Origin: Tetmemena sp. SeJ-2015
Taxonomy: Eukaryota > Ciliophora > Spirotrichea > Sporadotrichida > Oxytrichidae
DNA: 64,000 bases
Reading direction: 5' to 3'
Assembly: GCA_027382625.1 (NCBI GenBank)
Contig: JAJKFJ010022668.1
Span: 62,001 to 126,000 of the forward strand
The notes below the pieces were generated by a model. It saw only the letters and a list, made by a program, of their open reading frames with translations, did not search any database and was not told the origin of the DNA. Made by a program: the position numbers and the translations under genes. Shown here one piece after another: positions 1 through 11,619 of the stretch; position 1 is the first letter of the stretch, and each line of letters begins with the position of its first letter.

Positions 1-972
1 ATGAGAGGGTCTAGATTATAAGTTTAAATTTAACTTATCTTTCTGTGTATTCGTGCTAGTGATCGCTGCTTTATTATAGATTCTATTTTCTGTTCATTAT
101 TTAAAATTGGACTCATTTGAAAAGATAGATTCTTACTAAACTAGTTCTTGGTAGAAGCTGCGTTATGCTAATTAAATCTATTTTTAAATGATGCAGGATA
201 TTTTTGTTGTTCAAACTCAATCAAGAAGAATTATTATTTATAGGATCCTTAAAAGTCTGATTGAAACCTAACCGAGAGAAAGACTAATCTATTATCTTCC
301 AACTTTGCTAGTGCGGACTCTTTCTTATTTGAGCTTCCTTGAGATCTCTGGGTGAATTTTAGTAACTAACTCTTTAGCTTTTAAATACAGATTAATTAAA
401 TGTAAATATAAAATATTTTACTTGCAGGTATGATTTTGGGAAATTAAATTCCCGAATCAATATTTGATTGTGTTATTCTATTTCTAGCACCTTAAAAAAA
501 TAAGCTTATACATAATACTAACTATTAAGCACCATTCTTCTATTCATTCTTCTATTTCATGAGTCTCTTGAGTTGGTGAAATGGCTCGCTTGTCTCTATC
601 TAGCTTCTTTGAATTTCTTTGTTTACAAAGCTCTATGACTGTTGATAATTTTTTAACTCTGTCCCTGTACTAATAAAGTTCTAATCTCTGGGCGACAGAT
701 TAATGGAGCCGCTGAAATCGAAACTTTGCTTTTGCGAAAGAAAGCTCAAACTCAGATTTCTAATGCTGGGATTCATATTCAAATATTAAGTGCTGGATAA
801 GTGATTTCTATACACTAATTTATTATGAGTGAGGGGATTTCTTTGACCAGTTGTAGGTAAGACTTGCTACAGATCTCTATTAAGAAGGGTATTGAAATAA
901 TTAAGAAATAATGTCATTGAAGTTTGTGGTGCTTCCGATATGCTGCTATTTGTCTTATAATTGATAAGCCAT
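1..972 (-). CDS. hypothetical Gln/Ser-rich protein, partial at left edge
   Basis: Unrecognised protein. The minus strand stays open over nearly the whole stretch when only TGA is a stop, with Ser/Asn/Gln/Lys-rich composition like neighbouring genes. Two overlapping frames are open: one begins at an ATG at 972 and runs to a TGA at 544-546, another continues through the left edge. A 42-bp insert at 486-527 has AGCACC pointers, and an AT-rich stretch near 364-422 could be an intron. Which frames join is not settled; the left end is cut. I infer coding from length and composition only. Confidence 0.4.
486..527. other. IES, 42 bp, pointer AGCACC
   Basis: AGCACC occurs at 486-491 and 528-533 around an AT-rich 42-bp segment. 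Because the length is a multiple of three the reading frame stays open with or without it. Confidence 0.6.
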
Positions 973-1237
973 TTTATAAGTCACGCCTAATTACTGTTAT
1001 TGAAAGATGCTTTAGTAAATCAAGAAGCAGTTTGCTAATATAAATTAATTAAATTATACCTGATAGTCATTTAGATATTAAATAAATTAGATGCTGGAAA
1101 TTTGGAACACTTAATGCATAGTTAAATATCACTGTCACACTTATAGCTCACTCGTAACAAACAATTTTCAAATTCAAATCAACAAAGTAGTAGACCCTCT
1201 ATTTGTTATTATAAATCATAGTTCCTTCCGAAAACAT

Positions 1238-2491
1238 TCATTGTTTGAAAACAGAAAAGTTTTTCTAGTTTGAAGGAGTTCCTTTTGAATTTACGACCAA
1301 ATCTATATTACTGAATTACCCAGTTTACAAATTCTTCGCGCCAATAATATTGATATTTCCTCCTACTAAAAGACCTTTTGAATTAATGGCCAAACTATTA
1401 CCAAAAGCTAACCTATTTTCATTAGAAAGCTTAATTTAAGATCCCTTGCCCTTATTCTTTTCTCCTAATGTCAAGCTGATCTAAAGCTAATTCTACTGTT
1501 AGTTCTACTGTTAGTGCCTCAATGGAATCTATTTATTTTTATGCAGATACTGATGCATTTTAATTTAATCTAAGGTGGCCAAAGAGTTAGAATACATGTG
1601 CTAATGTTGCAATGAGTTATAGTTGTAGAGCTGATTGTAGGAGACAAGATTTTAATTAGCCTCGAGATCTAACTTTAGAGGCCTCATCACATTTGTTTGA
1701 TCCGATCCTAAAAATGGCTGAGATTAATTATTCATGTCAAGTGAGGTAGCTCTTATATTATTCTTGCTATCCCTTGTAAGTGAAGTCTTAGTATCATTTT
1801 GCTAATATGGAGTTTCCTTCGATCCTATTCCTTAGTTTGTTGTGAACTTTTTACTCTTTAGGTTATAACCAGTTAAAATATCCTTGTTTGTATTTTGAAG
1901 AAATGGAAGTGCCCCTCTGTATTTTTGAATGAGAGAAAGTTGCCTCTGCTTTTAAGATGTGAACCCCTAATGTTCTTAAAATTAACTTTTATAGTTCTCC
2001 TTCTATCTCTAAGGACTTAGTTATCTAGGAAAGTAAGGGGAGGCTTAGTTTTTTATTAACTTAATAGACTTATTATCTTTCTGCTGTAGTTTTTCATTTG
2101 ACATTTGATTATCATTACTATCATATTTCTATGGGAGAACTTCTCCGCTGCTTAGATCAAACTCCAAAGACTCTATTTGTTGCTTGTGTGTGAGCTTCTT
2201 CTAGAGGGTGTTATCTCCTGCCAACACAATAGATTTTCTATGTCCTGGCTTTGAATCAGATGTTATAGTTCCTCTCAATGGTAAAAAGTCTTGACGTTTC
2301 ATAATTTGAGCATTCTTTGAAAAATTAGTGGTATCTGGCAGGTTCCTTAAATTCTGACTCTACTACGTTTTAGGATTCATAGAGACAGCTTAGCTTTAGT
2401 TGTAGTAGTGATGGGCCATTTATGGCTGCTTGCTTTAGCTCTAAGTTTCATACAATTCGAGTGGATTCAGAGAGTGAGTAGAATCAGGCAT
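1238..2491 (-). CDS. hypothetical Gln/Asn-rich protein, about 417 aa
   Basis: Uninterrupted minus-strand frame from ATG 2491 to TGA 1238-1240, with many TAA/TAG codons read as Gln. The protein is hydrophilic, rich in Gln, Asn, Ser and Lys, with a run of Gln/Asn around residues 310-325 and a Gly/Ile-rich C-terminal section. No signal peptide, membrane segment or known motif. There is a TGA in frame upstream, so 2491 is the simplest start. The open frames between 2492 and 2860 also look coding, so this may be the 3' part of the next upstream gene joined through IESs. No function is offered. Confidence 0.6.
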
Positions 2492-2860
2492 TTTTATAAA
2501 GTTTTGCTCGAATGAAGCAGTGGTCTCTATCTTTCAAACTAAATCTAGAAGACTTTAAGTTTATTGATGGAAGAATTAGAGTCTATTGCTCTTGACTGTG
2601 GTTTCTCGGAGACTTTTATTGCCTTCGGTTAAAAGAAAGAAAGAAATAGTTTACTCTTTAAGAGCTGAGCAATTCTTTGAAATGTACTTATAGATCTGAC
2701 CTCGATTTCTTAAGCTTTCACCTTTCTATAGAAGAACCACGATTTTGAATTTTATCAAGCTTTGATTTCTTTGATTAAGATTATGGTCTTAAGAAGGTTA
2801 GAATTACATTTTAAAGACTAGATTGTTGTTTAATCGTCACGATAACTTTCATAAATGTCA

Positions 2861-5060
2861 CTCAGTTCTAAACTTCCATTCCTTCTCTTCTAGTATTAGC
2901 TTTTACATCTTAAGACTAAGATGTAAAAGATTAGAACTTGACGTATTATATTTAAGCTATACTATCATCTCGAGTTACTCTCTTTGAGTATGAGCATTTA
3001 AAGTTTTTATTGAGCTTTTTAAATCTTTAAGATATCTCTGATAGTTTATAAGTTTATTATTTTGGGTTTCTAATCTTTCTATTTTCTTCTTCTTTTTTCT
3101 TGTGCTCATATTTAATTAAATTCTATAAAAAAACAGCCTCTTCTAATCTGGCAATATTAACTGTATTTAGAAGACTTGAATTCAAGGTTTCAGTTTTAAG
3201 GCTGTTTTGTAAAGTTTAATTAAGGTTAATGTTGTGATAAGAGAGCGTCCTTGGATTTGATTCTACTATATTTACAGTTTCTTTTGCTCCTTCTAAGATT
3301 TAAGCAATTTAAAATTAACAAAAGTAGAATCGCAATTGATCAGTGGGCAGTGCTTGTAAAGTAAATTTGTTATTTCTAGGATCTTTCCTTTAGAGATAGA
3401 GAGATCTTTCTAGTTGTCTTCTTATTTCCTCGTTTTCAATTTTCCCAAGGTTTTTAAGATAATTTAAGTAGATGGGGTTTGTTGGATCATGAAATGTCTC
3501 CCTCATATTTTTCCCAGGTGAACTCTTCATCACCTCATCCTCTTCATTCTCTTCATCTCTTTAGTAAACTGGATCAATTTATACGAATGTAGTCTTGCAA
3601 AATGACTCCAAAGATCTATCAGTAATCTCCTATTTCAAAAGCAGATCAACACTCTGACCGTTATACAGTCCAATATTTCCCAGATCATCATTCTCCTCAT
3701 CTTGGGCAGTCTCTTGCTTGAGAAAAACAGTTCCAGAAGAAGATGTTAAAAGATTTGCTGGAATAGTAGTTGCCCCTTGCCCATTTCCTTTTAATTCTAG
3801 ATTCAAAACCATTCTAGATATGTTTTCGCCTGCACTTGCTTTTCCTCTGCTTATTAAGTTTTTAGATTAACCTCTCTTCAGCTTAGTAGTTAGTCCCCTA
3901 CTTTTCTTCTTTTAACTTTCTAGTCTGTTCTAATTAATCTATTGCTCAACTTAGAGCATTTCAGAGAGATCAAATTAGTATTGAGGGCCTATTTAATTCA
4001 TCAACAAAGCTGCAGTATCATCTTAACCCGTGACTGTTTCTTAATCGATAGATTAAGTTACTGCAAGCGAATTTCGTTTTGATTAGGACTGCAACGGTTT
4101 AATTTTTCTTTTATGGCCAACGAGTGCTCTTGTCTGCATACCTCCTGGAATGAGCTTTAACTCTTAGTTAGATGTTGACTAAGAGAGTATATTTTTGTTT
4201 ATGTTGAAACTATGAGAAGAAGCAGCTTGATTGCTCTTTAATCCACTAATTAAACTGGGTAAATGGATTCTTAAAAATATTACTTTAATTAGGTTAAGTT
4301 TAGCTTTGATGAATTCATTTGGTGTGTTAATCCTTATGTTGCCTCTTAAATCAACCTCTAACTTTTTTAGTTTCCTTCTTCTAAAATCTGTTGCTCATCT
4401 TAGATTCGCTTGCTTTCTTAGTTATTGATTACTATGTAATCCTAAGCGCCATCCTTGAGTCTTAAACTTTAAAGTGAGTTTTATTTGCTCATTAGGCTTT
4501 GCTTAGAAGGGCTAGGATCAAGTGGTTTCTAAGTGAGAGTAATATTTGCATTGGAACTATTTTTACTGAGTCCTTTAATTTGTTGATAGACACTGTGATT
4601 AATTAAATATATCTAATCACATATGAAAGATGCATTTGTTGGCCTTTATACTTAGAAACCTGCTTTAATTTATGAGTACTCGCTTAGTTGTTGGTAGGTG
4701 GCTGTTGAATATCTAGAGCAATTTGATGTTGCTTTATTGGCTTGAATTAGAGCAAACAAATATGGCTATTAAATATAAGCATAGCAGAATGTTAAGCTTG
4801 ACTTTAATTGGCTGCTTAGTTTTGTTTCACTATTAGTTCTGTAGTGAGGTGAGAGGGCTTAAGTTGCAAGTCAAGGAGAGGGCTCATGTAGCTGTTGCTA
4901 GAGGTAGTTTCATTCGTCAATAACAAAGTTTAATTTTGCTGTTGATCATCACCTTCCTTCTAAAACAAGGGAGTTTCAGATTATTTAGCAACTTGAATCC
5001 CATAATTTTGGTCTTTTTAGAAAAATTTAGACTAATACTCCTTCATATTATGAAATGACT
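2861..5060 (-). CDS. hypothetical charged, coiled-coil-like protein
   Basis: Minus-strand coding region with at least three successive open frames, ending at a TGA close to 2861. The clearest piece runs from about 4150 down to 2865: a Gln-rich section, an acidic Asp/Glu stretch (around 3540-3580), and Lys/Glu-rich helical sequence near 3080-3200. Frame changes near 4400 and 4020 suggest introns or IESs I could not place. The first exon may begin near 5000 with an ATG followed by a basic segment. No domain recognised. Composition matches the flanking minus-strand genes. Confidence 0.45.
2864..2938. repeat. nested inverted repeat / perfect hairpin
   Basis: A perfect 13-bp stem, CTTTTACATCTTA at 2900-2912 and its complement at 2917-2929, with a 4-nt loop AGAC. 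Outside it an 8-bp inverted pair AGTTCTAA (2864-2871) and TTAGAACT (2931-2938). It overlaps the 3' end of the minus-strand gene. It may be a transcript-end structure or a feature of the germline only. Confidence 0.6.
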
Positions 5061-5396
5061 ATTAAAAATTACTATATAAATGAAATTTATTCTATGGATA
5101 CTACTTTAGATAACTTTAATTATAGATTAAAAACAGGCAATAGATTTATTTAAAGCGAGATTTATAATCTACAGTTTATTTAATTTCTAGCATTTAAAAT
5201 AAAAGGGTGTCAACACCAGACTCCAATATCATTCAAAATAAAGACAAAGCCAGTCAATACCCTACGAGTTATAATTTAAATAGAACAAGCAAACTAACAA
5301 GCTAAAAATGGAAACTTATTTTACTTTTAAAATATATTAAGCTAAGAATGAATACCTTAGAATAATAGATTTGGAGAGAAAGAGTCAACAAAGAAC
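5061..5396. other. AT-rich spacer
   Basis: No supported gene. It lies between a minus-strand gene and a plus-strand gene, so it probably holds both upstream regions. Confidence 0.4.
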
Positions 5397-6320
5397 TTGG
5401 TTCCAGAGAGAAGTAAGTCAAAAAATCAAATAGGATATCTTACAATCTACTTTTTGCGATTTCTAGATCTTAAGATTTTTATTTTACATAATAGGTTTGA
5501 CAAAGTGAGTTCTATAAACGCAGAGACTTCGAACCTTTGCAACCTTTACTCAGTAGTAAGGCCTCTGGTAAGGGACAACTCCTCGCCGCAACAGCTTAAG
5601 AAGCGTGGATTCTATATGGTAGATTCTTCGTACACCATTCCTTGCAATCCTAACTCCATGCGCGATTCAGGTCCCCTGCGAAACGCCTAGTACGTTGTTC
5701 AAGACAACGCAGAGTAAGAGTTCATGAGAAAGAGTTAGCAGAACTTCCGCAACATGGCTTCCATGAGTATGACGTCCTTCTCTTAGATGCCTATAAGAGC
5801 TCACGAGATGGATAGAATGAGAGAAACTCTGAATAGCAGATGCAACCATGTGAGGCCAATTAGCTCTTTTGGTGGCAACCCCGCCAATATGAATGGCACT
5901 CACTCCACTGGATTCTTCTCAACTATCTCTAGGCCTAGTCAAAGAAGAGAGTATGAGCCTACTATGATTGATAAGGTGACTGTTGTGCGCGTCGCAGACT
6001 ATACTAAGAACATTTCTTAAGGCATATTCTCTCCAAACTTAGGGACTAAAAAGGCAGAGAGAAGTTCTTATGCAAGTCCTTAATAAAGCGAAAGAGGAAT
6101 CATGCTGAGACGCTCACAAACACAGCTATCTGGGGCCAAGGGTGCTGATCCTAACAATAACCATCATAAAGTCTATCCAAGAAACACCAAAGGCCACTCA
6201 GTAAAGAAGTTGTAGTACCAATTAGAAGAGGAGAAGCAGAGAAGAGCTAAGCTTGAGATGGAAGTGAGGAGCCTCAAGGACCAAATGAGCACCATATATT
6301 CCATTCACTCCAAGAGGTGA
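5397..6320 (+). CDS. hypothetical Ser/Arg-rich protein with C-terminal coiled coil
   Basis: Open frame of about 307 codons from ATG 5397 to TGA 6318-6320. Ser, Arg, Asn and Met are frequent; the last 50 residues (Glu/Lys/Gln/Arg heptads) look like a short coiled coil. A GTAAGT at about 5409 and a TTTCTAG at about 5465 could bound an intron inside the apparent N-terminus, in which case the true start lies in the upstream exon. From about 5520 onward codon use is GC-rich, supporting real coding. No family recognised. Confidence 0.6.
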
Positions 6321-6598
6321 ACTGGATCCAATATCTCCATGCCAACACTTAGATAATCATTATAGTGAATATCAGTTCTTTATCAAGCATCCTTAATTTA
6401 TCACATCACTTAAAAGTTGTGGGATTTAGAAATAGTGGAATTAACCAAATTTCTTTGAAACAAAATGGCACTTCTGAAAACTGCAATTGTAGAAATATTT
6501 TAGCAAACCTTAACAACTATCTAATATCACAATAACCTGCTCCAAGATATACATTTGAATCATTCATAAATCCTTTGATGAGTTTGAGTTTGGTTTTA

Positions 6599-7780
6599 TC
6601 AGTTTGAAGGGTTGCTATCGGGTCCATTAGCTGCAGGTGCCTTATCATTGGCACTTTCTTTGAGTGCCTCTTCTGCCTTTTTCTTTGCCTCCTCTTCTTT
6701 TTACTTTTTGAGCTCTTCCTCCCTCTCCTTGTCCTTTCTTAGATTTTCTGCTTCAATCTCCTTTCCATGAATCTTGTTGTTGATGAGGTTGTGGAGGGAA
6801 ATAACGCTTCTTAATAGTGAGGAGACATAGATGACTTGCATGTAGTCGTTGGTCTTCACTGAGAAAGATCGCACTGTCTCGTCCACCTTCAAATTAGGCA
6901 GCAAGTTGAAAATGTCCTAAAAAAATACGATAAGCTTCCTTACAATACAAGGAAATTAATTTAAAGGGAAAATGAGGAATACGAAGTATATTTCATAGCT
7001 AAGAGAAAAGAGTTGTTACCTAGAAGTTGTGGATGATGGCATTGTTGTAGCGGAATTTGCCATTGAGTACATTTTGCAAGTACTCTCTCATTTGCTTTAG
7101 CTTCTGCATGAGAGCCTTGAGAGCCAAAATCTTGTCTCCAACGTTCTTGGTGAACTGTCCGAGTGAAGCGTCCTTGATATCACGAAGTAGATGTTCCACT
7201 CCCACTTCCTCAGCTTCAGATGCGCCAATAGTTGAAGTGATGTGCACAAACTAACGCATCAAGTTTCCATTATCGTCTACCTCTTCCTGAGTATAGTATG
7301 CCTCAGTTGGAATACCAAGTTGGTCAGCTTCATTCAACTTTACGACCACGAATATAGCAATCACTTAAGCTCATAGATAGAGACATAAATTGGGAATATG
7401 GGTGTGGTGTTGTACTTTCTGATGATTTCGTTGATCTCGATGTCTGCCTTTTTAATTGAAGGTCCAGTGGAGTACCATCCCACGATCTTTTCCTTAGAAT
7501 TGATCTTGCGCATCATATTGTACATAGTCTCATGATAGATGTGATCAAAGAACCACACGCTTGGCTCGTTCAGCTCTTCATCAAATGGGACTGCGTAGCA
7601 GTTGGTCACATCTAGCACTCCCTTGTCTCCATACTCTCCAAGTAGTACTCCCACCACACGCCTCTTAGTGTCCTTTGCTGAGCGATTATAGTGGTCTACT
7701 ACTGATAGCAGCACAGTAGGATGAACTACCACGTTCTTAGGGACACCTGCCCTTACAAGTTCGATTAAACCCTCAACCAT
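6599..7780 (-). CDS. RPN8: 26S proteasome regulatory subunit RPN8 (PSMD7), MPN domain
   Basis: Non-catalytic MPN-domain subunit of the 19S lid; in other eukaryotes it pairs with the deubiquitinase RPN11. Reading minus from ATG 7780, the N-terminal 140 residues contain [15 protein letters not shown] and VGWYSTG, all typical of RPN8. The JAMM zinc ligands of RPN11 are absent, as expected for the family. A 38-bp IES (pointer GAC) splits the MPN domain; removing it joins ...PIYV to [17 protein letters not shown]...TTTTAG intron (about 6916-7019) follows ...IIHNFQ. The C-terminal tail is Lys/Glu-rich and helical, ending at TGA 6599-6601. About 345 residues, normal for the family. Confidence 0.95.
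7344..7381. other. IES, 38 bp, pointer GAC
   Basis: GAC at 7344-7346 and 7382-7384. Excision restores the RPN8 frame exactly inside the conserved PIYVVVKLN region; unexcised DNA runs into a TGA. Confidence 0.85.
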
Positions 7781-8128
7781 TTTTTACTCTCAATTAATTT
7801 GCTTGCTTAAGATTATTTCAATTTCAACTTTTCAAAATTAAACATGCCTCTTATTCGAGAGAAGTATCCATTTAAAATGAATCTAATTGCATTCTTGTGT
7901 AGAATGTTCCGTGGTATTGATAAATAAAATATAGTGATTGGTTGAAGAGTGTGTTTAATGAATTAGAGTTTTGATTCTGCGATTGAAAGGAGAGATGGAG
8001 AGTGAATGATTATTAGCAAATAATATCTATGGTTAGGAATCATAATAATATCACTCATTAAGAATTGAAAATGGATTTTTGTTTATGGATTGACTTTGGG
8101 GATAATAATAAATTTAGAAGAAGAAACA
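7781..8128. promoter_or_regulatory. divergent promoter region
   Basis: Intergenic AT-rich 350 bp between divergent RPN8 (minus) and the plus-strand gene starting at 8129. It must hold both upstream regions. No specific element could be assigned. Confidence 0.4.
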
Positions 8129-9732
8129 ATGGTGAAGCTAGAGCGAACCTTATTGGACAAATACGTGCACGGAGCCTTCCTCAACAAGCGCCAGATCGGA
8201 AGACCAGTCAAGTACAACCTCAGAGCCAAGGGCCGCCAGGGGTAAGTAGTCGTTTTGAATTAGAGTGGTTGAGAGTCTGCAAGTTGCGAGGATCTCAGCT
8301 CCTCCATCTTTGAATGCATGCGCCAGGATAAATATATAAGGTTTTAACTGTTAGGATATTTAACAATGGTTTGTTTTGTAGATGGTTGGAGCTTGTTTTC
8401 ACCCCCAGAAACCAGGTTGAGCAGTTCTTTTCCAACGCCATCAGATTCTTGAACCCCTACCTCGCCTTCGTCACCTATAGATTCCACGTCGAGAAGACCA
8501 GAGAAATCGGTAAGCCACGAGCCAGCGCCCTGCGCCGCTCAACACGCGATCTTAGACTCCAATGTTTTAATTTAATATTATATAGGTACAACTACACACA
8601 TACACTCATCATCATATATCTCGTGTATCTAGGTATTAGAATTGAGGACTTCTATTGCAATAAGTTCCACAAGGAGCCCTACATCCAATTCCACATCTAC
8701 GCTCAGTACTTCCACCCCGAGTCACTCCTCGAGAGAGTCAGAGAAGTCAGATTCTACAGAAACCCCAGAACCCTCTTCAAGGGTTTCAAGGTCCCCGACT
8801 GGGCCACCTCTGAGAAGAGACACGGCTGGGAACTCGATGCCTACTCCAGACAGGCTTGGGAGAATGCCATGCACGACCTCAACTCCGAGTGGACTCCCAT
8901 GCAGTTCGCAGGTGAGAGACTCGAACCCAACATCATCCAGTGGTTCAGACTCGAGCAGTGGGGCAAGGGTAACTCCTCAAGACTCTTCTACAACGAAGTC
9001 CCCAAGCCCAACTGGTTCAGACACGGTGGTCACTTCGACAACGTCGAGAAGGAAGTTTACTCTTTCACTCAGGCAGATCAAGATCACAGATTCATCTTCG
9101 GTATTGACACCACCACCCCAGAGGGCAGAACTCAGTTCAAGAAGGAAATTGAGACCCTCTCTCAACTGACCCCTGAGCTCATTAAGAAGGACGACTTCGC
9201 TCTTCCCCACGAAGTTGCAAACACCCCCATCGATGAGCCCCACTTCAGAAGAGTGTGGCAGCACTACAGAAACCACGTCTTCAGAGGAAGAATCGCCGCT
9301 CTCCTCTAAGCAGGTGAGATCTCTGAGGAAGATTTGAAGGGTCTCCAGAGATTCTTGGGCTCAACCAAGCAACCTCTTTTCTCTCAGTACATCTACTACA
9401 GACTCGGCCAACTCCCTCACCTTAAGGACAGCGCTGATTTCCAAGCAACTGAGAGAATCCTCGCCAAGCTTACATCTTAATTTTTATCGTTATAATTGCA
9501 ATTAAAGCTCGGATTAGACGCAATCCAAATTAGCAGAAAGACCGCCCAGCCATACGAAGAGCAGTTCTGGGAGCAATACGATATTCTCCAAGACCTCAAC
9601 GAGGCTGAGCTCAGAAAGGAACTCCCTCTCATCGTTGCTGATCCTTCCAACAAGGCTCAAATTGAGGCTATCCTCAACGGCAGAGCTGCTGAAGCCCTTG
9701 CTGGAGAAACTAGCCAGAAGCTTGCTGCTTGA
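8129..9732 (+). CDS. conserved GC-rich protein, possibly a mitochondrial complex subunit
   Basis: Start ATG 8129, a basic N-terminus, then two canonical introns (8242-8380 and 8510-8631) and a frame to TGA 9730-9732, about 445 residues. The protein has no membrane segment, is rich in aromatic and charged residues (for example GFKVPDWATSEKRHGWELDA), and ends in an Ala-rich helix. Codons end mostly in C or G, unlike its neighbours, which suggests high expression. The size, basic start and style resemble ciliate-specific subunits of respiratory complexes or mitoribosomes, but I do not recognise the family; that assignment is a guess. One 39-bp IES (AAGCT) lies near the 3' end. Confidence 0.75.
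9466..9504. other. IES, 39 bp, pointer AAGCT
   Basis: AAGCT at 9466-9470 and 9505-9509 around an AT-rich insert in an otherwise GC-rich gene. Excision turns a low-complexity Leu/Gln/Ser stretch into ERILAKLGLDAIQISRK. Length is 3n, so the frame is open either way. Confidence 0.85.
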
Positions 9733-9998
9733 GCGGAGCAACTAGGGTGATTCCCAAATTGAGTTTAAGAAAAGCCCTCTAGCATTTGAGTTTTGAAAAG
9801 AAGATAGGCTGCTCTTTTTCTCGAACGTTATGTCTTTCCTCCCGAGGCTAGGACTAGCTATATTTAAAAATATTTTCAATCCTACTCGCTTTTATCATTC
9901 TAATAACAGCAATATCTAATGCAGGTGATAAAGCTATATTTTTAAGAGCCATTTCAGATTCAAAAGCGCAAATCTATTATAAGTTGTAATATTTTTCT

Positions 9999-11425
9999 TC
10001 AGTCTTATCCCCTTTTATGTGTTTATTCCTCTTAAGCCTCTTAAACATTAGCAATGAGTTCTTCCTTCCAACGCTATAAATTTGCATCCAGCGTCCTGAG
10101 GCAGTCATGATACTCCTTTATTTACTTCTCATTTTCACACTTCCGCTTGTAGTTGTAGAATTCATCTTTCGCATCAGCAATTGCTTCGCCACTATTTTCA
10201 TTGCAAACTCTACCGAATTAAGCACTTCATAGAAGTACATAGCATAGGAGAGTGCCACTCTCAGCACCAAAGGCTCTGCTAAGGCAAATCTTACAGCACT
10301 CAGCAGCTGCCAATTAGTAACTCATTAGAGCGTTATCTGAAGTCTGCTTTTATTCAAATCCCACAAGCACATCAAACTACATATTCTTCATAAAAATGCT
10401 GATTAAAATTAAACTGGTATCTATAGAGATCACCTCGAAAACGTAGGCACATAATCTTTTCAATCGTGAATTGTTCCTCCAGCTTTTTAACTTACTAGGC
10501 AGTTAGAGGATTATCTTCCTCAAAATCGTATTGACTTCCACCTTCCTTCATCGCAGAGATAGGATTTTAAGCTAACTCTTTTGCAAGAGCCTCCTTGGCA
10601 GATTTCTTTGCTTATAGTTCTTCCTGTACTTGTTCCGATTTTTGATTGATCATCGCAATCAACAAATAATCTACCTATATCAAAAGCTTATTGAGCCACT
10701 CCTTCACATTGTCTAAATTTAAATTCAATAACTTATGTATGTTTATCTTTGACCTTATTATAGTAGAAGTTTGTAACCTTGAGTTTCATCTCATCTTAAG
10801 TCTGACTTTACTTCTCTTCTTCAACCTCTTAAGCTACTGCATTGAGATTACTTTTAGGTTACTACTATGAGGATTAATTGGTTTCTTGTCTTGCTCTTTT
10901 TCTCTTTGCTCCCTTCTGCGCTGAGCTGCCTTGTATTTGGATATCCTGGCTTCTAGTTTGCACTCTACTGCTAGAAGTTTTCTTAGAGACTTACGTTCCT
11001 AAGATATGTAATTTTTGGCCACAGTAATGAATAACTCATTCTTCTTTAACTTAGTTTGTATAGAATCCTCAATCATACTCTACTATTATGAAATGCACTT
11101 CTATAGTATGAAGGTTTTATTATAATCAACATTTCATTAGAGTGAAGATTCAAGGGGTTGAGGAGAGACTTATTGGATTGGTTATAAGTAGACATTGGCA
11201 TTTAAGAAGTAACAGTATAGTTGTGCTACTACTGCTGTTGTTATTGGAATTGATCAAGTTGCTGCTTAAGTGTTGTGGGAAGGAGGGGTCATAAGATTAG
11301 AGAAAGTGAAGCTATATCAGTTTCAAAGCCTCTAAGTATCTAGAACTGGCATCTGCTAGTCTCGCAAAATACAGATTCTAGTAGTTTTTGTAGATGTTTA
11401 AAGTAGGCGTATCAGCAGATTCCAT
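9999..11425 (-). CDS. divergent 14-3-3 protein
   Basis: Phosphopeptide-binding adaptor by family. Reading minus from ATG 11425: NLYFARLADASSRYLEALK matches helices A-B of 14-3-3, KNYISQERKSLRKLL matches the helix with the Lys/Arg pocket, LYRYQ holds the Arg-Tyr pocket, and YAMYFYEVLNS and FAIADAKDEFY match helices G-H. The family Asn in the LALNFSV motif appears as Ser (VALSYAM). A Lys/Glu/Gln-rich insert separates helix C from helix D, so the protein is longer than the usual 250 residues. Five IESs (20, 25, 37, 34, 32 bp) each restore frame and family sequence. The join between the first 42 codons and the helix C part (about 11100-11300) is unresolved. TGA at 9999-10001. Confidence 0.85.
10180..10199. 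other. IES, 20 bp, pointer ATTGC
   Basis: ATTGC at 10180-10184 and 10200-10204; removal joins LNSVEFA to IADAKDEF in the 14-3-3 gene. Confidence 0.85.
10274..10298. other. IES, 25 bp, pointer CTC
   Basis: CTC at 10274-10276 and 10299-10301; removal joins SYQLAAAE to PLVLRVALSY in the 14-3-3 gene. Confidence 0.8.
10374..10410. other. IES, 37 bp, pointer AAACT
   Basis: AAACT at 10374-10378 and 10411-10415; removal joins DLYRYQF to DVLVGFEQK in the 14-3-3 gene and drops an in-frame TGA. Confidence 0.85.
10712..10745. other. IES, 34 bp, pointer TCT
   Basis: TCT at 10712-10714 and 10746-10748; removal joins NKVKD to NVKEWLNKL in the 14-3-3 gene. Confidence 0.75.
10841..10872. other. IES, 32 bp, pointer ATT
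   Basis: ATT at 10841-10843 and 10873-10875; removal joins DKKPIN to AVAQEVEEE in the 14-3-3 gene. Confidence 0.7.
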
Positions 11426-11619
11426 TTCAAAATTTAATTTCCTAGAATTAAGAATCAAGATCATCTCTTAATCTTAATGCTTAAGATAATTGAAGGTACG
11501 CAATATATAATAAGAGGTGATGCTCTAAATTGCTTATCAGAAACCATGAGAAGAGAGCTAAATTATAATAGCTAAGATAGTAGTATTATTATAATTTTGG
11601 TAATATCAGGTGACTTATA

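Noticed and set aside
544..972. Complete 142-residue gene on the minus strand
   Set aside because: The frame is plausible, but overlapping frames are equally open and the TGA at 544 lies next to a pointer-flanked insert, so it is described only as part of the partial gene at the left edge.
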